A stretch of 13,745 bases of DNA from Spirochaetaceae bacterium. Its GTDB lineage: Bacteria; Spirochaetota; Spirochaetia; DSM-27196; SLST01. A program made the translations under genes and the position numbers. Where the stretch lies: positions 1-13,745 of the forward strand of contig SKVA01000117.1 in assembly GCA_007129695.1 (NCBI GenBank), given 5' to 3'. Positions 1 to 8,084 of the stretch are shown one piece after another. The stretch's first letter is position 1; every line of letters starts with the position of its first letter. The notes under the pieces were generated by a model that did not search any database, was not told where the DNA came from, and worked only from the letters and a program-made list of their open reading frames with translations.

Positions 1-198
1 CTTCAGTTCGAGTATTCGTGAGACGAGCGCCCACGCTACACCACCTATCCCGATCAGCCCAACCCCCGCGATGATCACCTGCACGAGCACGGCATCGGAC
101 ACCGTTCTGATCACGATCAGAACGCCGCCGAGGTACGCCGCGGCAAGCGCGATCACCACAAGCGCCGACAGAATCGCCGGCATGTAGTTCCGTTTCAT
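1..198 (-). CDS. Small membrane protein, N-terminal part (runs off the window)
   Basis: The reading frame opens at ATG 198 and stays open to the window edge, giving 66 residues with no stop. It starts MKRNYM and holds two hydrophobic helices, at about residues 7-30 (PAILSALVVIALAAAYLGG...) and 36-60 (AVLVQVIIAGVGLIGIGG...). These are separated by a short RTVSD turn and followed by a charged RILELK segment, so it is probably a two-helix inner-membrane protein with N- and C-termini on the same side. A GGAGG Shine-Dalgarno site (204-208 on the plus strand) lies 5 nt before the ATG and fixes the start. It follows the exported-protein gene (297-1160) on the same strand after 98 nt and may be cotranscribed with it. 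I do not recognise the family and infer no function. The C-terminus is missing. Confidence 0.7.
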   Translation of the reverse strand, partial: MKRNYMPAILSALVVIALAAAYLGGVLIVIRTVSDAVLVQVIIAGVGLIGIGGVAWALVSRILELK

Positions 199-296
199 TC
201 CCGCCTCCGCGATTACTACCCGGCGACGCGCGGGTTATTCACGGCCGGGCGCGGATCTATTCCGGGCGGGCCGGTTTCGCTTGCCGGTTCGTGGGA

Positions 297-1160
297 TCAG
301 ATTCGTGAAGAGGTGAGGAGCACGGCGAGCCGCGCACGCGTTTCGCGGGAGAAGAGCTCGTACGCGTCGCGGTCGACACCCTCGCGCGACGCGGCGCGTT
401 CATCGATCCGGGCGATGATACGCGCGGGGTCGGCGTCGATCTGACCGCGCGCGATCGCGTCGATGATCGCGTTCCGGTACGGCTGGTCTCCGCGGAGCGC
501 GACCAGGTCGTCGGCGTACGCGCCGTCGGACTTGCTCGTGTAGTCGAGCGGAGACGGCAGGCGCCACTCGTCGAACGGAACCTCCGATACCGCACGGGTC
601 ACGTCGCCGATCCTCAGCCGATTCTCCCCGTCGTACGTGAACCGATCGAGCAGCTCGTTCTTGCCGTCCTGGGGTACCGGCTCGAGCGTTTGGGTCACGG
701 TATTCCACGCGGCAGCGTGCCACGCGTCGGGATCTTCGCGGGTCCCGCGACCGGAGGCGAACACGACGCGAACGATGTCACCATCGACTTCGAAGTACGA
801 CGTGGCGACGCTCTGTCCCGGCTGGAGCTCGTTGAGCAGCACGGCAAGCCGGTATAGTCGGGCGGCCGCCGTATCGTAGCGGTAGAGGCAGACGGTCTCG
901 AACAGGCGCCGGACGCGTCCCCCGTCGGGCAACCGCGCGATGCCACGCGGCGCGCGGTAGAGCGTGTAGGAGGCCAGGAAGTAGATCGACTCATCGACGA
1001 CCAGTCCGCCACTGAGCGACCGCGACGTGAGGACCTCTTCGGAGTAGAACCGCGACCCCATCGCGGGGCAGTCGGCGGCGGCAATGCTAATGAGAGCGAG
1101 TCCGAGCAATGCCAGGGACCATATGCGGTCGGGGCGGATCGCGCCAACGAGCCGTGTCAC
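297..1160 (-). CDS. Exported protein of unknown function
   Basis: A 287-residue protein starting at GTG 1160. The N-terminus looks like a classic signal peptide: basic MTRLVGAIRPDR, a hydrophobic core (IWSLALLGLALISIAAA) and an AAA-D cleavage site near residues 27-30. A Cys follows directly, but aspartate precedes it, so a lipobox is unlikely. The mature part has strand-rich, repetitive-looking patches (GLVVDESIYFLASYTLYRAP and ETVCLYRYDTAAARLYRLAV) that could be beta-propeller or sandwich elements. It ends in a charged helical region rich in Arg and Asp (residues about 240-287). No catalytic motif is visible and I do not recognise the family. There is no Shine-Dalgarno site. Instead a TACGCT box sits 6 nt before the GTG with TTGGCG 18 nt further upstream, suggesting its own leaderless promoter inside the 58-nt gap after the sulfatase gene. 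Confidence 0.75.
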   Translation of the reverse strand: MTRLVGAIRPDRIWSLALLGLALISIAAADCPAMGSRFYSEEVLTSRSLSGGLVVDESIYFLASYTLYRAPRGIARLPDGGRVRRLFETVCLYRYDTAAARLYRLAVLLNELQPGQSVATSYFEVDGDIVRVVFASGRGTREDPDAWHAAAWNTVTQTLEPVPQDGKNELLDRFTYDGENRLRIGDVTRAVSEVPFDEWRLPSPLDYTSKSDGAYADDLVALRGDQPYRNAIIDAIARGQIDADPARIIARIDERAASREGVDRDAYELFSRETRARLAVLLTSSRI

Positions 1161-1196
1161 GATGAGAGCGTACTACGCCGGCAGTCGGCGCGCCAA
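1161..1196 (-). promoter_or_regulatory. Predicted leaderless promoter of the exported-protein gene
   Basis: On the minus strand TTGGCG (1191-1196; 4 of 6 matches to TTGACA) is followed by an 18-nt spacer and TACGCT (1167-1172; TANNNT type), then 6 nt to GTG 1160. The expected transcription start falls on or next to the start codon. No ribosome binding site lies between. Confidence 0.45.
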
Positions 1197-1218
1197 GCGG
1201 TGTTCTCGCGGTCCTAGG

Positions 1219-2760
1219 TCAGCGCGGTATCCGCGTCATCACCGCCTCTGTCGATTGCGCCACTACCGCCCAGTCGTAGAGCATTACGTCGTCTGCGTTG
1301 ACGAGCTCTCCCGACGGGAAGACGTAGAGGTTGCCGGTAGCCGGTGGGAGCGACGATCGGTAGAGCCGCTCCAGATCGCCGTCGCGGCCGATCCGCTCGG
1401 AATCGACGGCGTCGAACTCGATGCTCTGCGCGGCGTACCGCTCGAGCTCCTCAATCGCCGAGCGCGTATCGGGTTTCGGATCGGGCGCGGTCAGGAGGTT
1501 GGTCTGCTCTCCGGGATCGCGCTTCAGGTCAAACGCGAGCGGTGGGCAGTCGCGGAACCGGACGTACTTGAAGTCGCCGTGGCGAACCATCCGGAACTCG
1601 GTCCCGGCACCCCACCGCGGATAGAGGACGTCGCACGTCACCGGGACATCGTCTATCGGTTCGCCCGATAGGGCCCGACCCAGATCACGCCCCGACATGT
1701 CCGGCGGGACCTCCGCACCGGCGAGCCCGCACAGCGTCGGCAGGAGGTCGACCAGTCCAACGGGAGTCGAGCACGGGTGCACCGGCGCATCGCCGGTTCT
1801 CTGACCGGGGGTCGACACGATCAGCGGGACCCGCGTGCACGCGTCGTACCATCCGTTCTTCCACCAGACCCCGTGCTCGCCGGCCATCTCTCCGTGGTCG
1901 GTCGTGTAGACGATCACGGTGTTGCGGAGCGATCCCGACCGTTCGAGCCGCTCCAGGAGGTCGCCGACCACCTCGTCCAGGTAGCTCACGCACGCGAAAT
2001 AGCCGAGCCTGGCGTTCATCATTTCGTCGTGATCGATAGCGTCGGCCTGAAACCCCGTACGCATCCCGACGCTCATCGGATGGTCGTACGCGTCACCGCC
2101 GGCGGCTACCTTGGGTTCGGTGATGCCGGCGCGCCGGTAGTGTTCGATCCATCGCTTCGGCGCGGTCAGCGGAAAGTGAGGGCGGCTGAACGACGCGCAC
2201 GCGAACCACGGCGAATCGGGGTCGCTCGCCTCCTGTTCGCGCACCCATGCGACGGTCTCCTGCGCGACGACCTGCTCCTGGAGGAGGCTTTCAGGAATCC
2301 CGGTAACTCCCGCCTTCGCGGTGCGTACCCGCATCGTGTGGCGATCGGGGTCATCGATCGGTTCCCATTGGTGACCGGTCTTCCCGGTGAGATCGCCGTA
2401 CGGCCGCGACTGGAACCCGGCAAACTGCGCGGTGCCACCCAGGTGCATCTTGCCGATCAGCGCGGTCCGGTACCCGGCGTCTCCCAGGAGCGACGCGACC
2501 GTCGGCAGCTCTGGCCTCAGGACCGATTCGTTCATCCACGCGCCGCAGGCGCGCGGTTCAAGGCCGGTCAAAAGCGATATCCGCGACGGCGTGCAGAGCG
2601 GCATCTGGCAGTACGCGTCGGTGAAGTGCGTACCGCGCGCGATCAGCGAGTCGAACGTCGGCGTCAGGACGGGTTCGCCTTCGGGTGAGCCCGAGCGAGC
2701 GCCAAGAAACCGGAAGCTGTGTTCGTCGCTCAGCAGAAAGAGGACATTCGGTCGGTTCAT
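1219..2760 (-). CDS. Type I sulfatase (formylglycine-dependent), apparently cytoplasmic
   Basis: A 513-residue enzyme of the arylsulfatase/choline-sulfatase superfamily, which hydrolyses sulfate esters with a metal-bound formylglycine. The Cys-type signature CTPSR is at residues 56-60, so C56 should be oxidised to formylglycine. Other active-site blocks are in order: SDEH near residues 11-14 (metal), GKMH at 103-106, SRPH at 192-195, TDHGE at 287-291 and W-K at 300-301. GKMH, rather than the commoner GKWH, and the lack of a signal peptide recall cytoplasmic choline sulfatases, but the substrate cannot be told. I chose ATG 2760 because AAAGGAG (2768-2774 on the plus strand) lies 7 nt upstream and the family normally begins with RPNVLFLLSDEH; a 31-residue upstream extension is low-complexity Arg/Pro/Ser. 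No sulfatase-maturing enzyme is encoded in the window. The neighbouring dehydrogenase is divergent, so a joint pathway is only a guess. Confidence 0.93.
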   Translation of the reverse strand: MNRPNVLFLLSDEHSFRFLGARSGSPEGEPVLTPTFDSLIARGTHFTDAYCQMPLCTPSRISLLTGLEPRACGAWMNESVLRPELPTVASLLGDAGYRTALIGKMHLGGTAQFAGFQSRPYGDLTGKTGHQWEPIDDPDRHTMRVRTAKAGVTGIPESLLQEQVVAQETVAWVREQEASDPDSPWFACASFSRPHFPLTAPKRWIEHYRRAGITEPKVAAGGDAYDHPMSVGMRTGFQADAIDHDEMMNARLGYFACVSYLDEVVGDLLERLERSGSLRNTVIVYTTDHGEMAGEHGVWWKNGWYDACTRVPLIVSTPGQRTGDAPVHPCSTPVGLVDLLPTLCGLAGAEVPPDMSGRDLGRALSGEPIDDVPVTCDVLYPRWGAGTEFRMVRHGDFKYVRFRDCPPLAFDLKRDPGEQTNLLTAPDPKPDTRSAIEELERYAAQSIEFDAVDSERIGRDGDLERLYRSSLPPATGNLYVFPSGELVNADDVMLYDWAVVAQSTEAVMTRIPR

Positions 2761-2923
2761 CGGGAGACTCCTTTGCGGTGTCGAGCGGGGCCGTCGGTGC
2801 GACAACCGGCACGATGGGCAGAACCGGTGGGCCGTGGGGCCCGGACTGACCATCCCCGATCATTGCACGCGTGAGCTATCCGGACAAGCGCAGGTCGACT
2901 ACCCTCGGCATCGGTCGTGCCGA

Positions 2924-2958
2924 TTGACCCTCCGCGTCACTGCGGCTACGCTGCCCCC
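2924..2958 (+). promoter_or_regulatory. Predicted leaderless promoter of the alcohol dehydrogenase
   Basis: TTGACC (2924-2929) is followed by a 17-nt spacer, TACGCT (2947-2952) and 6 nt to GTG 2959. The -35 box matches TTGACA at 5 of 6 positions. Transcription would start at or within a base or two of the GTG. No Shine-Dalgarno sequence precedes the codon. Confidence 0.55.
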
Positions 2959-4041
2959 GTGCGCGCGCTCGTGTTCGACAGGTTCGGCGACATCCCGATG
3001 GTTCGTGACGTCCGCGATCCGGCCCCGACCGATCACGGCGTGGTGGTCCAGGTCGCCGCAACCGGGCTGTGTCGCAGCGACTGGCACGGGTGGCAGGGGC
3101 ACGACCCAGGTATCCGGCTTCCTCACGTCCCGGGGCACGAGCTCGCCGGTGTCGTTGTCGCCGCGGGTGGCACGGTGCGACGGTGGCATCGCGGTGACCG
3201 TGTCACGGTGCCGTTCGTGTGCGGCTGCGGATCGTGCGCGCAGTGCGTGTCGGGTAACCACCAGGTCTGCGATCACCAGACGCAGCCCGGCTTCACGCAG
3301 TGGGGATCGTTCGCGGAGTACGTCGCGCTCGACCACGCCGACGTGAATCTGGTGCGCATCCCGGAAGCGATCGACGCGGTCGCCGCGGCGAGTCTGGGGT
3401 GCCGGTTCGTCACCGCGTTCCGTGCGCTGGTCGACCAGGCACGGCTTGCACCCGGAGAGTGGCTCTCCGTCTACGGGTGCGGCGGCGTCGGGTTGTCGGC
3501 GATCATGATCGCGCGCGCGATCGGCGCGCGCGTGGTAGCGGTGGACATATCCGCCGAGCGGCTGGCGCTGGCGCAGGCGGTCGGCGCGGAGGTTATGGTA
3601 GAGGCGCAGCGCGAGCGTGGCGACGCTTCGGCCGCCAGGATACCACCCGGCATCGATCTGAGCGCGATCGCGCGGGTCCGCGACGCGACCGGAGGTGGCG
3701 CGCACGTGTCGATCGACGCGCTCGGGAGCGCGACCACCTGCTGGAGTTCGGTTGCGTCCCTTCGAAAGCGCGGACGTCACGTGCAGATCGGTCTGATGCT
3801 TGCCGACGACCGCGTTGCGCCGGTCCCGATGGACGCGGTCATCGCGAACGAGCTCGAACTCTACGGCAGCCACGGCATGCAGGCCCACCGCTACCCCGAG
3901 CTACTCGCGATGATCGAATCCAGCGCGATCGACCCGCGCAAGCTGGTGGGCAAGACGATCGCACTGGACGCCGCCGCGGCCGAACTCGCCGCGATGGACA
4001 GTTTCACCGGCGCCGGGATCACGGTGATCGACCGGTTCTGA
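2959..4041 (+). CDS. Zinc-dependent alcohol dehydrogenase (MDR family)
   Basis: A 360-residue medium-chain dehydrogenase/reductase that oxidises an alcohol with NAD(P). Catalytic-zinc ligands are visible as C38 (GLCRSD), H60-E61 (PGHE) and C148 (SLGCRF). The four structural-zinc cysteines are C90, C93, C96 and C104 (CGSCAQC...C). The Rossmann motif GCGGVG is at 173-178 and the acidic D196 after VVAV suggests NAD rather than NADP. The family usually starts with M/VRALVFDRFG, so I take GTG 2959; the upstream in-frame GTG at 2917 would add 14 residues that overlap the promoter. Residues about 212-238 (EAQRERGDASAARIPPGIDL) are longer than I expect from ordinary members and may be a surface insertion. 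Substrate unknown. It is divergent from the sulfatase gene and ends 141 nt before groEL. Confidence 0.92.
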   Translation: MRALVFDRFGDIPMVRDVRDPAPTDHGVVVQVAATGLCRSDWHGWQGHDPGIRLPHVPGHELAGVVVAAGGTVRRWHRGDRVTVPFVCGCGSCAQCVSGNHQVCDHQTQPGFTQWGSFAEYVALDHADVNLVRIPEAIDAVAAASLGCRFVTAFRALVDQARLAPGEWLSVYGCGGVGLSAIMIARAIGARVVAVDISAERLALAQAVGAEVMVEAQRERGDASAARIPPGIDLSAIARVRDATGGGAHVSIDALGSATTCWSSVASLRKRGRHVQIGLMLADDRVAPVPMDAVIANELELYGSHGMQAHRYPELLAMIESSAIDPRKLVGKTIALDAAAAELAAMDSFTGAGITVIDRF

Positions 4042-4182
4042 GCCTGGACCGGCTGTGCGCGCCACCGGCCGGATCGGGTTGGCGATTCTGATGCGGCGCA
4101 CCTCTTGACGTTCGCCGTTCGCGATCGGAAATTCTCGATCGTATTCACCGTACTACTTAATAGGTATCGGAGGTTGGCTGGT
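4042..4182 (+). promoter_or_regulatory. groEL upstream region with promoter and CGATCG repeat
   Basis: A TTGACG box (4105-4110) is followed by 17 nt and a weak GAAATT (4128-4133), placing a transcription start near 4141 and giving a leader of about 40 nt. The -10 lies between two CGATCG hexamers, 4122-4127 and 4136-4141, which form a 20-bp near-palindrome and could be an operator. A GGAGG ribosome binding site is at 4169-4173, 9 nt before ATG 4183. I find neither a CIRCE element (TTAGCACTC-N9-GAGTGCTAA) nor a HAIR element. The -10 call is weak. Confidence 0.4.
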
Positions 4183-5811
<1,629 letters not shown>

Positions 5812-5823
5812 TTCCGCAATGGG

Positions 5824-5845
5824 CCCGCGCCGGTACCGGCGCGGG
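5824..5845. terminator. Perfect GC-rich palindrome between convergent genes
   Basis: A 22-bp perfect palindrome beginning CCCGCGCCG and centred on GGTACC, 13 nt after the groEL stop. As RNA it folds into a 9-bp stem with a GTAC loop from either strand. Only a partly T-rich tail (TCGTCGTT) follows it, so a textbook poly-U intrinsic terminator is not present on the plus strand. Its position between the convergent groEL and methyltransferase stops fits a bidirectional terminator. Confidence 0.6.
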
Positions 5846-5868
5846 TCGTCGTTACTGACGGCGCGGGA

Positions 5869-6480
5869 TCACTCGCGCGTCGTGAGAAACGTTACCCACC
5901 TGATACCGGGACGCCCGGTGATATCGTCGGTCTGTTCGGCCCACAACGTGCGAAACCCGGCCGCGGCGTGAAGCCGTTCCCACACCACAGCGGGTAAACA
6001 CGTGAACCGGCGACCCGAAGCGTCACGGTCATCGGCGTCGCGCCCCGGTCGCTCGGTGTTCACCGAATACGCGAAGACACCTCCGGGGCGCACGATCCGG
6101 GCAATCTCCGCGAAGAGAACCGGCAGCTGGTCGCGTTCAAGGTGCATGACCATCGCCCACGACATCACTGCGTCGAACGCGCCGGTTGGGAACGGCAATG
6201 ACGCCGGCAGTGCCACACGGCTGAGCCTGCCGTCGAGCTCCGGGTGGAGCGTCCGGGCCCGCTCGAGCATCCCCGCGCTGCCGTCGACAGCGAGCACGTC
6301 GAACCCGAGCGCGAGAAGCCGCGCAGCGTCACGGCCACTCCCGCACCCGACATCGAGCACGCGGCAGCCTGGCGGTATCGCCGCGACGAACCGGTCAAGG
6401 GAGCGGGCATCTCCGACGCGTTCATACACGGCGGTCATCTCATCGACATTACCATCGTAAAACTCGAGGGTCGGTGTCAT
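5869..6480 (-). CDS. Class I SAM-dependent methyltransferase
   Basis: A 203-residue methyltransferase with a Rossmann fold. Motif I, VLDVGCGSGRD, is at residues 41-51; the acidic residue that binds the SAM ribose is D66 (VLAVDGS); motif IV is AFDAVMSWAMVMHL near 100-113; post-motif IARIVRPGGVFAYSV follows. It resembles small methyltransferases of unknown substrate, and no target-recognition domain is visible. It starts at ATG 6480 without a Shine-Dalgarno site, but a TAGAGT box lies exactly 6 nt upstream, suggesting a leaderless transcript. It is divergent from the VapBC-type pair 87 bp away, and a TATCACA box of that pair's putative operator lies over its -10, so the antitoxin may also control it. 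It converges on groEL. Confidence 0.9.
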   Translation of the reverse strand: MTPTLEFYDGNVDEMTAVYERVGDARSLDRFVAAIPPGCRVLDVGCGSGRDAARLLALGFDVLAVDGSAGMLERARTLHPELDGRLSRVALPASLPFPTGAFDAVMSWAMVMHLERDQLPVLFAEIARIVRPGGVFAYSVNTERPGRDADDRDASGRRFTCLPAVVWERLHAAAGFRTLWAEQTDDITGRPGIRWVTFLTTRE

Positions 6481-6492
6481 GCGAACACTCTA
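6481..6492 (-). promoter_or_regulatory. Predicted -10 box and leaderless start of the methyltransferase
   Basis: TAGAGT occupies 6487-6492 (read on the minus strand) and is followed by 6 nt and ATG 6480. No convincing -35 hexamer is found at the 16-19 nt spacings, so an activator or an extended contact may be needed. The CTATCACACAG repeat (6490-6500) overlaps this box. Confidence 0.4.
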
Positions 6493-6611
6493 TCACACAG
6501 GACCGGTCAGGTCGTGACGGTCGTGATCGGCATTGACGGCGAACCCGAACCGAGGCACTGTGTGATAGTGAAGAATATCACAGTTTCCGTGGATGATGAG
6601 GTGTATCACAG
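6490..6611. repeat. Four TATCACA boxes: putative VapB/VapC operator
   Basis: CTATCACACAG (6490-6500) and its exact reverse complement CTGTGTGATAG (6558-6568) form an 11-bp inverted repeat. The core TATCACA occurs again at 6576-6582 and 6604-6610. The middle pair makes a tight palindrome, TGTGATA-N8-TATCACA (6561-6582), over the vapB start codon. Ribbon-helix-helix antitoxins typically bind such repeated short boxes in their own promoter. One outer box overlaps the methyltransferase -10; the last lies inside vapB. Binding by VapB is inferred. Confidence 0.6.
6533..6567 (+). promoter_or_regulatory. Predicted vapB promoter
   Basis: TTGACG (6533-6538, 5 of 6 to consensus) is followed by a 17-nt spacer and CACTGT (6556-6561, a poor -10), then 6 nt to GTG 6568. 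The geometry equals that of the other leaderless promoters here. The operator palindrome covers the start region, which would allow autorepression. Confidence 0.4.
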
Positions 6612-6822
6612 GGCTCGGATCCGTGCGGCGCTGATGAACACCTCCGTCTCGGCGCTCGTGCGAAACGCGCTCGCCGAGATCGCCGGATCGGAACTCGAGT
6701 TCGAGCGGCTTCGCGCGGAGGAAGAGTCGCTCCGGCGCCGGATCGAGGAGCGAGGCGTGATGTTCAGCGCGGCCGGCCGCGCGACCAGAGACGAGGCTCA
6801 CGACCGGCGTGCGGTTCGTTGA
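6568..6822 (+). CDS. vapB: VapB-type antitoxin (ribbon-helix-helix)
   Basis: An 84-residue protein whose N-terminal half is the ribbon-helix-helix fold: strand VKNITVSVDDEVYHRARI, then helix MNTSVSALVRNALAEIAG. The rest is highly charged helix (residues about 40-84, rich in Glu and Arg), the part that normally wraps and neutralises the partner toxin. It should bind the PIN-domain RNase encoded next and repress the operon through the TATCACA boxes. GTG 6568 is chosen because it gives the canonical (M/V)KNITVS start; an upstream open frame continues but lies across the operator and promoter. Only a distant GAGG (12 nt upstream) is present, so initiation may be leaderless. It overlaps vapC by 14 bp, which implies translational coupling. 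Family assignment is firm as RHH antitoxin; the exact subfamily is not. Confidence 0.88.
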   Translation: MKNITVSVDDEVYHRARIRAALMNTSVSALVRNALAEIAGSELEFERLRAEEESLRRRIEERGVMFSAAGRATRDEAHDRRAVR

Positions 6823-7258
6823 TACGAGTGTCCTGCTCTACAGCGTGAGCACCGACCCGGGCGAGCTCGACAAGGCCGCGATTGCAGCGCGGATACTAAG
6901 GGCACCCGACCTGGCGATGTCGGTCCAGGTGCTCCAGGAGTTCTTCGTTCAGGCGACCCGGCGCGGCGCGGGTAGATCGCTGTCCAGCGACGAGGCGCAC
7001 GGGTTCATCGCCACCTGGCTCCGGTACCCGATTCTGGAGACGACGACCGATCTGATGCGCCGGGCGATCACGGCGTCTGCACGCTGGCAGATCTCGTACT
7101 GGGACGCGGCAATCGTGGAGGCGGCGCGATTGCTCGGATGCTCGCAACTCTTGACCGAAGACCTGAACGACGGACAGGACTTCGCGGGTGTCAGGGCCGT
7201 CGATCCGTTTCGGGCGGCACCGCCCGGGTCTACCCCGCCGACTGAAGCAACCGGGTGA
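6809..7258 (+). CDS. vapC: VapC-type PIN-domain ribonuclease toxin
   Basis: A 149-residue PIN-domain endoribonuclease, the toxin of a type II toxin-antitoxin pair; VapC enzymes inhibit translation by cutting tRNA or rRNA. The Mg-binding acidic set is visible: D5 (RFVDTSVLLY), E44 (VLQEFF), D99 (SYWDAAIVEAA) and E117/D118 (LLTEDLNDGQDF). The start at GTG 6809 lies inside the end of vapB and gives the standard short N-terminus before the first Asp; the nearest SD-like GAGG is 12 nt away, consistent with coupling to vapB. The last 15 residues or so (AAPPGSTPPTEATG) are a low-complexity tail after the fold. They exist because the frame runs 29 bp into the end of the convergent phospholipase gene. 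All catalytic residues look intact, so the toxin is probably functional. Confidence 0.92.
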   Translation: MRFVDTSVLLYSVSTDPGELDKAAIAARILRAPDLAMSVQVLQEFFVQATRRGAGRSLSSDEAHGFIATWLRYPILETTTDLMRRAITASARWQISYWDAAIVEAARLLGCSQLLTEDLNDGQDFAGVRAVDPFRAAPPGSTPPTEATG

Positions 7259-8084
7259 TGTGCGGGAGCTGCTCCCTGGTCGCGGCAGCGCCTTTTTCGA
7301 TCACCGCGGGAATCTTGTCCACGTCGAACATCGACACCTGCTCGTCGAGCTCGGGGATGACCGGGAAGATCTCCGCGTGGTGCGCCAGGTTATGGAACGC
7401 GTAGGTCGCGTTCAGGATGTTGTTCGTGTAGATGCTGGTCAGCTGCTCCTGCACCGCGGTGATCGAGCGCATGCGGGTGCGGTAGCTCAGCGTGAACCCC
7501 ATCGCGATGATGATGTCGGCGCCGTCCTGGATCGCGACGTCGACAGGAAGCGGATCGGACGCACCGCCATCGGTCAGAAGCCGGCCATCGATCTCCCAGG
7601 GGGGAAAGATGATCGGAATCGCGATGCTCGCCCGGATCGCCTGACGCACCGACCCTTGGGACAGGATCACCTTGTCGCCGCGATAGAGATCGGTGGCTAC
7701 CAGCTTGAGCGGAAGGTCCAGATCGGCGAACTGGAGGTCGCCGTAGATGCGCTCCAGATTCTGGTTCAGCACCGTGTCGTCGACGAGTCCGCTTCGATCG
7801 TTGAACCGCAACGATCCGTCGCGCGATGCCTTCAGGTTCTCCCGATACCCCTGCATTACGTCGTCTGTCCATAGCGATTCCGACAGCGAACGCATCTTCT
7901 CCGCGCTCCAACCGCCGGCCACGGCCGCCCCGTAGAGGCTGCCGCCGCTGCATCCGACGACCGAGTCGACCGCGATACCAGCCTCGGTCAGTACCGACCA
8001 CAGCCCGATCGCAGCGGCGCACTTCACTCCGCCCGACCCGATCACGAGCGTTACCCGGGGTCGCGTACTGACGGCCGGCCTCAC
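7230..8084 (-). CDS. Patatin-like phospholipase
   Basis: A 284-residue serine lipid acyl hydrolase with the patatin fold. The oxyanion-hole block is GSGGVK (16-21), a variant of the usual GGGxxG. The nucleophile is S46 in GCSGG (44-48) and the catalytic Asp is D172 in TDGGASDPLPVDVA, completing a Ser-Asp dyad. There is no signal peptide or membrane helix, so it should act from the cytosol on phospholipid or neutral lipid acyl chains. It starts at GTG 8084, overlapping the STAS gene stop by 4 bp (GTGA), with no clear Shine-Dalgarno site, so translation is probably coupled. As the last gene of the partner-switching operon it may be a downstream effector or may be controlled by the same signal; that link is inferred from gene order only. 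Its 3' end overlaps convergent vapC. Confidence 0.92.
   Translation of the reverse strand: MRPAVSTRPRVTLVIGSGGVKCAAAIGLWSVLTEAGIAVDSVVGCSGGSLYGAAVAGGWSAEKMRSLSESLWTDDVMQGYRENLKASRDGSLRFNDRSGLVDDTVLNQNLERIYGDLQFADLDLPLKLVATDLYRGDKVILSQGSVRQAIRASIAIPIIFPPWEIDGRLLTDGGASDPLPVDVAIQDGADIIIAMGFTLSYRTRMRSITAVQEQLTSIYTNNILNATYAFHNLAHHAEIFPVIPELDEQVSMFDVDKIPAVIEKGAAATREQLPHITRLLQSAG

Noticed and set aside
1777..2688. A 303-codon open frame antisense to the sulfatase
   Set aside because: Shadow of a gene with all catalytic motifs; Arg-rich translation without recognisable features.
2761..2853. N-terminal extension of the sulfatase
   Set aside because: The extra 31 residues are Arg/Pro/Ser-rich and unlike the family; AAAGGAG precedes ATG 2760.
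2899..3888. A 329-codon frame antisense to the alcohol dehydrogenase
   Set aside because: Composition is Arg/Asp/His-rich mirror coding and the opposite strand is clearly the dehydrogenase.
4105..4182. N-terminal extension of GroEL
   Set aside because: GroEL starts with MAKQ at 4183 behind a GGAGG site; the extension covers the promoter.
4042..4182. CIRCE or HAIR heat-shock element upstream of groEL
   Set aside because: Neither TTAGCACTC-N9-GAGTGCTAA nor CTTGAGT-N7-ACTCAAG is present.
6244..6567. Long upstream extension of VapB (108 codons)
   Set aside because: It runs antisense into the methyltransferase gene and across the operator; the antitoxin family starts at VKNITVSVDDE.
6558..6583. 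CRP/FNR-type site (TGTGA...TCACA)
   Set aside because: The half-sites are separated by 12 nt rather than the 6 nt of a CRP site, and four copies cluster at a toxin-antitoxin promoter.
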